Assembly (NCBI GenBank): GCA_045629585.1 | Contig: JAZQRM010000105.1 | Coordinates: forward strand, 1 to 19,543 | Length of the DNA stretch: 19,543 bases | Direction of reading: 5' to 3' | DNA from: Taishania sp045629585 | GTDB taxonomy: Bacteria > Bacteroidota > Bacteroidia > Flavobacteriales_D > Crocinitomicaceae | In this document: piece after piece, positions 15,162 to 19,543 of the stretch | Numbering within the stretch: position 1 is the stretch's first letter | Layout of the letters: each line of letters begins with the position of its first letter | Program-made: the position numbers and the translations under genes | The notes under the pieces: generated by a model | Told to the model about the DNA's origin: nothing | Database searches by the model: none | Seen by the model: only the letters and a program-made list of their open reading frames with translations

Positions 15162-16425
15162 TAAGCTAGTTGCTAAAGAAGCTACTTTAGCAGTGATAGG
15201 ATTAGGATACGTTGGACTTCCAATCGCATTGGAATTTGCCCGTAAAATTAAAGTTGTCGGTTTTGATATTAACCAACAACGTGTGGATTTAATGCGTAAT
15301 AATATTGATCCTTCTAATGAGTTGGAAGCTTCAGCTTTTGAAGGAACAGATATTCTTTTTACAGCGAATATTAATGACTTAAAAGAAGTAGATTTCTTTG
15401 TTGTGGCTGTACCGACTCCAATTGATTCTCAAAACAATCCAGATTTAACACCGTTGTTAGGTGCATCAAAAACGGTTGGAAAAGTATTGAGCAAAGGAAA
15501 TTATGTGGTTTTCGAATCGACGGTTTATCCAGGATGTACAGAAGAGGATTGTATTCCGGTTCTAGAAGCAGAGTCTGGTTTGAAATTCCCAGAAGACTTT
15601 AAAGTAGGGTATTCGCCTGAGCGAATTAATCCAGGAGATAAGCAACATACCTTACAAAATGTTATTAAAGTTGTTTCGGGTTGTGACGATGATTCACTTG
15701 ATAACATCGCCAAAGTTTATGAATTAGTAGTTGAAGCAGGTGTTCATCGTGCGGCATCAATTAAAGTTGCTGAAGCAGCTAAAATTATTGAGAATACACA
15801 ACGTGACGTAAACATTGCTTTAATTAATGAATTATCCATTATTTTCAATCGTTTGGGAATTAACACTTTTGATGTGTTAGAAGCGGCTGGAACGAAATGG
15901 AATTTTTTGAAATTTTCTCCAGGTTTAGTTGGTGGACATTGTATTGGTGTTGACCCCTTTTATTTGGCACAAAAGGCTCAACAAATAGGTTATTATTCCG
16001 AATTGATTTTATCGGCACGCAGGCTGAACGATTCTATGGGGGCTTTCGTAGCATCAGAAGTAGTAAAGCTTATGATAAAAAACGACCTCAAGATAAAAAA
16101 CGCGTCTGTTTTAATTTTGGGAGTAACTTTCAAAGAAAATTGTCCAGATATGCGTAATTCAAAAGTATGGGATGTTGTAGACGGTTTGCTAGATTATGGT
16201 TGTAACGTTTTGGTTTATGACCCTTGGGTAGATTGGACTAAGCGAAAAACTCCCACTGGTGTAACAGTTTTAAATAGTTTAAAAGATAATTTTTATGACT
16301 CAGTAGTTTTAGCGGTAGCACACCATCAATTTTTACAGATAGATGTCCGTAACCTTTTAAAAAAGGACGGAATAATCTACGATGTAAAAGGCGTTTTAAC
16401 TGAAGAGGTAGAAGGTAGGCTTTAG
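15142..16425 (+). CDS. UDP-N-acetylhexosamine 6-dehydrogenase (TviB/WbpO type, WbpA role)
   Basis: It should oxidise UDP-GlcNAc (or a 4-epimer such as UDP-GalNAc) to the uronic acid. The 427 residues show VIGLGYVGLPIALEFA (18-33), D42 for NAD+, VPTPID (90-95), FESTVYPGCTE (124-134), GYSPERINPGD (156-166), KVAEAAKIIENTQRD (208-222) and the active-site Cys267 in PGLVGGHCIGVDPFYL. This set matches TviB of Vi-antigen synthesis and WbpO more than classical WbpA. Those relatives use N-acetylated UDP-hexosamines. With WbpB, WbpE and WbpD encoded just upstream, it is the natural first enzyme of UDP-GlcNAc3NAcA synthesis. The alternative is a UDP-GalNAcA route if a 4-epimerase such as the nearby GalE supplies UDP-GalNAc. 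It is the last gene of the tight operon. Confidence 0.9.
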   Translation: MSKSIYDKLVAKEATLAVIGLGYVGLPIALEFARKIKVVGFDINQQRVDLMRNNIDPSNELEASAFEGTDILFTANINDLKEVDFFVVAVPTPIDSQNNPDLTPLLGASKTVGKVLSKGNYVVFESTVYPGCTEEDCIPVLEAESGLKFPEDFKVGYSPERINPGDKQHTLQNVIKVVSGCDDDSLDNIAKVYELVVEAGVHRAASIKVAEAAKIIENTQRDVNIALINELSIIFNRLGINTFDVLEAAGTKWNFLKFSPGLVGGHCIGVDPFYLAQKAQQIGYYSELILSARRLNDSMGAFVASEVVKLMIKNDLKIKNASVLILGVTFKENCPDMRNSKVWDVVDGLLDYGCNVLVYDPWVDWTKRKTPTGVTVLNSLKDNFYDSVVLAVAHHQFLQIDVRNLLKKDGIIYDVKGVLTEEVEGRL

Positions 16426-16544
16426 CCTCTTATTTTAAAATGAAGATTTTTAACCATTTCTTTTGTAGATTTTATTAATTCAAAAAAAAGGGGTAAATTC
16501 CCAACCTTTTAAAATATAATATATAGCCAAACACAATAACTATT

Positions 16545-16964
16545 ATGAAAATAGGAATAACTTTTAGCGCGTTTGATTTATTGCATGCAGGTCATATAAA
16601 GATGTTGGAAGACGCTAAACGTCAATGTGACTACCTTATTTGTGGTTTACAAACAGATCCAACTTTAGATCGCCCTGAAAAAAACAGACCAGTGCAAAGT
16701 GTTGTAGAACGCTATATACAGTTAAAAGGCTGTATTCATGTAAATGAAATAGTGCCTTATGCAACCGAACAAGATTTAGAGGATATTTTACGCTCTTTTA
16801 AAATTGATGTACGTATTCTGGGTGAAGAATATAAAGATAAAAATTTTACAAGTAGAATTTACTGTGAAGAAAAAGGTATCGAGTTATATTACAATCAGCG
16901 TGATCATCGATTTTCAAGCTCTGGTCTAAGAAAAACTGTTTCCGAAAAAGAAATAAGTAAATAA
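16545..16964 (+). CDS. TagD-like cytidylyl/adenylyl-transferase
   Basis: This 139-residue protein has the small nucleotidyltransferase fold. The start KIGITFSAFDLLHAGHIKMLEDAK includes the nucleotide-binding HAGH (14-17), and RYIQL (56-60) and RILGEEYKD (94-102) follow. Length and order match glycerol-3-phosphate cytidylyltransferase (TagD/GCT), which makes CDP-glycerol. The C-terminal signature, however, is RFSSSGLRKT (117-126), not the RTxGISTT of TagD. The SSSxxR form is more like that of phosphopantetheine-type adenylyltransferases, so nucleotide and acceptor are uncertain. The polysaccharide setting favours a CDP- or ADP-activated polyol or glycerol phosphate. It is set off from the operon by 119 bp, with no clear promoter, and from galE by 73 bp. 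Confidence 0.82.
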   Translation: MKIGITFSAFDLLHAGHIKMLEDAKRQCDYLICGLQTDPTLDRPEKNRPVQSVVERYIQLKGCIHVNEIVPYATEQDLEDILRSFKIDVRILGEEYKDKNFTSRIYCEEKGIELYYNQRDHRFSSSGLRKTVSEKEISK

Positions 16965-16980
16965 AAAAGGTATTAAGTAG

Positions 16981-17004
16981 TTGTTAGAAATTAAATTTCA
17001 ACAA
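16981..17004. repeat. Imperfect inverted repeat upstream of galE
   Basis: TTGTT-A-GAAA (16981-16990) pairs with TTTCAACAA (16996-17004) around a TTAAA loop, with one bulged A. It ends 33 bp before the galE ATG. There is no T-tract after it, so it is a poor terminator. It could be an operator or a leader hairpin. Confidence 0.35.
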
Positions 17005-17037
17005 GTATTCGCTATATAATAAATTAAAAAAACATAC

Positions 17038-18051
17038 ATGAAAAACATCCTAGTAACAGGCGGTTTAGGTTACATTGGTTCACATACGGTTGTTGCGCTT
17101 CAGCAATCAGGATTTAATGTGTTAATTATTGATGATCTATCTAATTCTCAATTAGAGGTTTGTGAAAGAATTGTTAGTATAACAGGTATTAAGCCTGTTT
17201 ATTATAATATTGATGTTAAGGATTATAATGCATTAAGTGTCTTTTTTCAATCAAATAAGATTAATGGTGTTGTACATTTTGCAGCATATAAAGCAGTAGG
17301 AGAATCGGTTGAGAAACCATTGATGTACTATCGTAATAATTTGGTTGGTTTAATGAATGTTTTGGAAGCTATGGATGAAAATCAAGTCGATAATTTTATA
17401 TTTTCATCCTCGTGTACCGTTTACGGCCAGGCAGACCAAATGCCTATTAATGAACTAACTCCATTAAAAAAACCAGAATCTCCTTATGGAAATACAAAAA
17501 AAATAGGTGAGGAAATTATAGAAGATTTTGTAAAAGCATCAAGTAAAAAAGCAATAGCGTTAAGGTATTTTAATCCGGTAGGAGCTCACCAATCGGCATT
17601 AATAGGCGAAGTTCCTAATGGAATACCTAATAACTTGATTCCATATGTTACTCAAACTGCAATGGGCATTAGAGAAAGTCTAGGTGTTTTCGGAAACGAT
17701 TACGACACTCGTGACGGTACTGCTGTTCGAGATTATATCGATGTAAACGATTTAGCCGATGCTCATGTAAAGGCTATAAGACGTTTATTGAATAATAAAA
17801 ATAAAACTAATTTAGAGTTTTTTAATTTAGGATCGGGTACAGGATCTACTGTATTTGAAATTGTAAATGCATTTGAACAAGCTAATGATTTAAAAATAAA
17901 TTATGAAATTAAACCTCGTAGAGCGGGTGATATTGTTCAGGCTTTTGCTGATTTTTCATTTGCTAAAAGGGAACTTGGTTGGGAACCTATAACTTCATTG
18001 CAAACATCCATGCAAACCGCATGGCATTTCCAGCAAAACCTAGGCAAATAG
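17038..18051 (+). CDS. galE: UDP-hexose/UDP-N-acetylhexosamine 4-epimerase
   Basis: GalE interconverts UDP-glucose and UDP-galactose, and some members also UDP-GlcNAc and UDP-GalNAc, with bound NAD+. The 337-residue extended SDR protein shows VTGGLGYIGSHT (6-17), D32 in IIDDLSNS for NAD+, HFAAYKAVGESV (80-91), SSSCTVYG (123-130), the catalytic Y150 and K154 in SPYGNTKK, and RYFNPVGAH (176-184). In the gate segment RRAGDIVQAFADFS (294-307), aligned with E. coli RREGDLPAYWADAS, the position of Tyr299 is Ala302. A small residue there is known to admit N-acetylated sugars. It lies among polysaccharide genes, so it probably serves surface glycans rather than galactose use. Confidence 0.95.
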   Translation: MKNILVTGGLGYIGSHTVVALQQSGFNVLIIDDLSNSQLEVCERIVSITGIKPVYYNIDVKDYNALSVFFQSNKINGVVHFAAYKAVGESVEKPLMYYRNNLVGLMNVLEAMDENQVDNFIFSSSCTVYGQADQMPINELTPLKKPESPYGNTKKIGEEIIEDFVKASSKKAIALRYFNPVGAHQSALIGEVPNGIPNNLIPYVTQTAMGIRESLGVFGNDYDTRDGTAVRDYIDVNDLADAHVKAIRRLLNNKNKTNLEFFNLGSGTGSTVFEIVNAFEQANDLKINYEIKPRRAGDIVQAFADFSFAKRELGWEPITSLQTSMQTAWHFQQNLGK

Positions 18052-18161
18052 GATAGAAATATTTCATTTATTTATCGAAGATTAGTTTTGTTAAAATAAT
18101 ATGGATATATTCGCAACCGTTTAAAGTAAAATATAGCTTTATTCTAAAATTAAGGAAGAAA

Positions 18162-18188
18162 TTGATAAAACTTGGGCTGTTTTATCAA
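18162..18188. repeat. Perfect 10-bp inverted repeat between galE and the barrel gene
   Basis: TTGATAAAAC (18162-18171) and GTTTTATCAA (18179-18188) are perfect complements around a 7-nt loop (ttgggct). The next T-run (18199-18204) begins only 10 bp downstream, so a classic terminator is doubtful. The left-arm sequence TTGATAAA recurs at 18210-18217, overlapping the putative -7 box. An operator or attenuator-like site for the following gene is possible. Confidence 0.5.
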
Positions 18189-18203
18189 AATTAAAATGTT
18201 TTT

Positions 18204-18211
18204 TAGTTTTG
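18204..18211 (+). promoter_or_regulatory. -7 promoter box for the barrel protein gene
   Basis: TAGTTTTG is an exact match to the Bacteroidota -7 box TAnnTTTG, 45 bp before the ATG at 18257. An identical 9-mer TTAGTTTTG occurs at 18082-18090, so there may be two promoters. No clear -33 TTG lies 17-23 bp upstream of either, which limits confidence. Confidence 0.4.
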
Positions 18212-18256
18212 ATAAATAGTAAAATACAATAACAAGTAATAATCAATAAATTTAAA

Positions 18257-18871
18257 ATGAAAAAATTAGTATTAGTTGCTGCAATAGCAGTTTTATCAGT
18301 AAATCAAATAAAAGCTCAAGAAACGCAAACATCAAATTTATTTGACAAAGTAAGTTTAGAAGTGGGTTATGGTTACAATCAGGCATTAAGTCCAGATAAC
18401 GTGGACCGTACAGATGTTAGTGGTTTAAATACTATTCAGTTAGGTGCAAATTATCAAATAAATAATCTATGGGGAGTACGCGGAACGTATTCTAACACCA
18501 CATTTAAAAATAAAGATTTTGATAATGCGGGGGTAAACTACAATAAATTAACAGCAGAAGCTACATTTGAAGTATTACAGGCAATAAATCCTAAAATTAC
18601 TAAATTCCAAATTATAGCTCATGCTGGTTTGGGTTTAAATTTTGGTAAAAGCAAAGCTACAGATGCTACAGATACTATGGGTAATTTTCAAATAGGTTTA
18701 AAACCACAATATAATGTTAGTAATCGCGTTGGTATTTTCTTGGATGGTACGTACATAATGAGCTTTAGTCAGAATATAGGTTACGATGGCTTAAACATTT
18801 CTGGAGAAGATTCTACTACTGGTGGTTATGCTACTGGATTAATCGGAGTGTCGGTTAAGTTAGGTAAGTAG
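18257..18871 (+). CDS. Small outer-membrane beta-barrel protein
   Basis: The 204-residue protein starts with a typical signal peptide (MKKLVLVAAIAVLSVNQIKA, then QET), giving a mature part of about 184 residues. That part is made of amphipathic strands (VSLEVGYGYNQ, TIQLGANYQI, LWGVRGTYSNT, KLTAEATFEVL, FQIIAHAGLGLNFG, FQIGLKPQYNV, RVGIFLDGTYIMS, ATGLIGVSVKLGK), consistent with an eight-stranded OmpA/OmpW/Opa-like barrel in the outer membrane. No OmpA peptidoglycan-binding domain follows. It has its own probable promoter and a strong terminator, so it is likely a single-gene unit inserted among sugar genes. The function is not evident. It could be an ordinary porin-like envelope protein rather than part of polysaccharide assembly. 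Confidence 0.8.
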   Translation: MKKLVLVAAIAVLSVNQIKAQETQTSNLFDKVSLEVGYGYNQALSPDNVDRTDVSGLNTIQLGANYQINNLWGVRGTYSNTTFKNKDFDNAGVNYNKLTAEATFEVLQAINPKITKFQIIAHAGLGLNFGKSKATDATDTMGNFQIGLKPQYNVSNRVGIFLDGTYIMSFSQNIGYDGLNISGEDSTTGGYATGLIGVSVKLGK

Positions 18872-18896
18872 GGATAAAATATACCATTTTAAGTTT

Positions 18897-18926
18897 AAGA
18901 GTAGAAACTACGGTTTCTACTTTTTT
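18897..18926 (+). terminator. Intrinsic terminator with TACG tetraloop
   Basis: AGTAGAAAC (18900-18908) pairs perfectly with GTTTCTACT (18913-18921) around TACG, giving a C(UACG)G loop of the very stable UNCG class, and runs into six T (18921-18926). It closes the barrel gene about 25 bp after its stop and separates it from rmlB. Confidence 0.92.
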
Positions 18927-19044
18927 GTTTTATATCGTTTAAATTTATCTAAAAAAATGGACAAAAGGAATGGTGGAATTTCCAAATTTGCTTAATTGAT
19001 TGGTATTTGAACTAAATGCATTTTACAAAATCAGTCAAAAAAAG

Positions 19045-19052
19045 TATCTTTG
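19045..19052 (+). promoter_or_regulatory. -7 promoter box for rmlB
   Basis: TATCTTTG is an exact TAnnTTTG match, 25 bp before the ATG at 19078 and downstream of the 18.9-kb terminator, so a new transcript is expected to begin here. No clear TTG lies 17-23 bp upstream; the region there reads TTTTAC. Confidence 0.5.
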
Positions 19053-19077
19053 AAAAAATTAACAAGCTGATCATAAA

Positions 19078-19543
19078 ATGAAGCAGACTATCATCATTAC
19101 CGGAGGAGCCGGTTTTATAGGATCGCATGTTGTGCGTGAATTTGTAACAAAATATCCCGATTATAACATAGTTAATATAGATGTATTAACCTACGCTGGA
19201 AATCTTGAAAACCTAAAAGATGTTGATCATCTTTCTAATTATAGATTTGAAAAGGTTGATATTACAGATGCAGTTGCTGTAAATGCAGTTTTTCATAAAT
19301 ACCAGCCAACGGGTATCATTCACCTGGCTGCAGAATCACATGTAGATCGTTCAATTACCAATCCACTAGAATTTGTAATGACTAACATAATCGGTACAGT
19401 AAACTTACTAAATGCTGCTAAAGAACTTTGGAAAGGTAATTTTGAAGGAAAACGTTTTCATCATGTTTCAACAGATGAGGTTTTTGGTGCATTGGGGGAT
19501 ACAGGTTTTTTTACAGAAGAAACCAGTTATGATCCTCACTCAC
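19078..19543 (+). CDS. rmlB: dTDP-glucose 4,6-dehydratase, 5' part
   Basis: RmlB (RfbB) converts dTDP-glucose to dTDP-4-keto-6-deoxyglucose, the entry to dTDP-rhamnose and many deoxysugars. The frame is open from the ATG to the window edge (155 codons of an expected ~350), so the gene is cut by the window, not broken. It shows the NAD-binding ITGGAGFIGSH (7-17), D35 followed by the typical LTYAGN (37-42), IHLAAESHVDRSI (81-93), and the catalytic STDEVFG with T132, D133 and E134. AESHVDRS together with TDEV distinguishes it from GalE and Uxs. It starts a new transcript after a strong terminator, and rmlA, rmlC or rmlD may follow beyond the window. Confidence 0.95.
   Translation, partial: MKQTIIITGGAGFIGSHVVREFVTKYPDYNIVNIDVLTYAGNLENLKDVDHLSNYRFEKVDITDAVAVNAVFHKYQPTGIIHLAAESHVDRSITNPLEFVMTNIIGTVNLLNAAKELWKGNFEGKRFHHVSTDEVFGALGDTGFFTEETSYDPHS

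Noticed and set aside
16403..16431. Hairpins at the end of the wbpA-like gene (AGGC-TTTA-GCCT, or AAGAGG with CCTCTT) as a terminator
   Set aside because: Stems are only 4-6 bp, mutually exclusive, and followed by a broken T-run (ATTTT); not strong enough to call.
16486..16510. AAAAGG/CCTTTT inverted repeat before the TagD-like gene
   Set aside because: Short AT-rich stem with a large or bulged loop and no T-tract; likely chance in AT-rich DNA.
1..19543. Mobile elements, CRISPR arrays, tRNA/rRNA genes or defence systems
   Set aside because: No transposase, integrase, spaced direct repeats, cloverleaf-like sequence or defence-gene signature was found in any part of the window.

Overview
The window looks like chromosomal DNA from a Bacteroidota bacterium, most likely a flavobacterial lineage. 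The evidence is an AT-rich sequence, a secreted protein with a gliding-motility/type IX secretion (T9SS) type B C-terminal domain, an HU/CCDC81-like protein fused to a SPOR domain, few Shine-Dalgarno sequences, and several matches to the Bacteroidota -7 promoter box TAnnTTTG. Placement below order level (for example Crocinitomicaceae) is only a guess.

Layout. (1) 1-2025: 3' part of a large cell-surface, Ig/PKD-rich T9SS cargo gene, closed by a strong terminator. (2) 2128-3123: glyceraldehyde-3-phosphate dehydrogenase. Its likely terminator lies inside the 3' end of the convergent SPOR gene. (3) 3129-6430, minus strand: riboflavin gene ribD, an MBL-fold hydrolase and the HU-TM-SPOR protein, probably co-transcribed. 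(4) 6494-7952: a divergent peroxide-defence pair, dps (minus) and oxyR (plus). (5) 7930-9930, minus strand: an outer-membrane beta-barrel-like protein followed after 3 nt by the Kdo transferase waaA. The tail of waaA overlaps the tail of oxyR. (6) 10118-16425, plus strand: six tightly packed or overlapping nucleotide-sugar genes, wbpE - ugd - uxs - wbpD - wbpB - wbpA/tviB-like. (7) 16545-19543: more loosely spaced, visibly more AT-rich genes, namely a TagD-like nucleotidyltransferase, galE, a small outer-membrane barrel protein with its own terminator, and the start of rmlB, which runs off the end.

How the genes work together. Region 6 encodes two nucleotide-sugar routes in one operon. A TviB/WbpA-type dehydrogenase, WbpB, WbpE and WbpD should convert UDP-GlcNAc to UDP-2,3-diacetamido-2,3-dideoxyglucuronic acid. 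Ugd and Uxs should convert UDP-glucose to UDP-glucuronate and then UDP-xylose. With galE, the cytidylyltransferase-like gene and rmlB (dTDP-sugars), this is the precursor-making part of a surface polysaccharide locus. No glycosyltransferase, flippase or polymerase is in the window except WaaA, which acts on lipid A.

Most genes belong to known families and I see no wholly new system. The best leads are the possible link between the Wbp sugar route and T9SS cargo anchoring, the mixed operon, the membrane-spanning HU-SPOR protein, the terminator buried in an opposing coding sequence, and a GalE whose gate residue predicts N-acetylated substrates. No intergenic stretch exceeds about 210 bp. I saw no tRNA, rRNA, CRISPR array, insertion sequence or att site.
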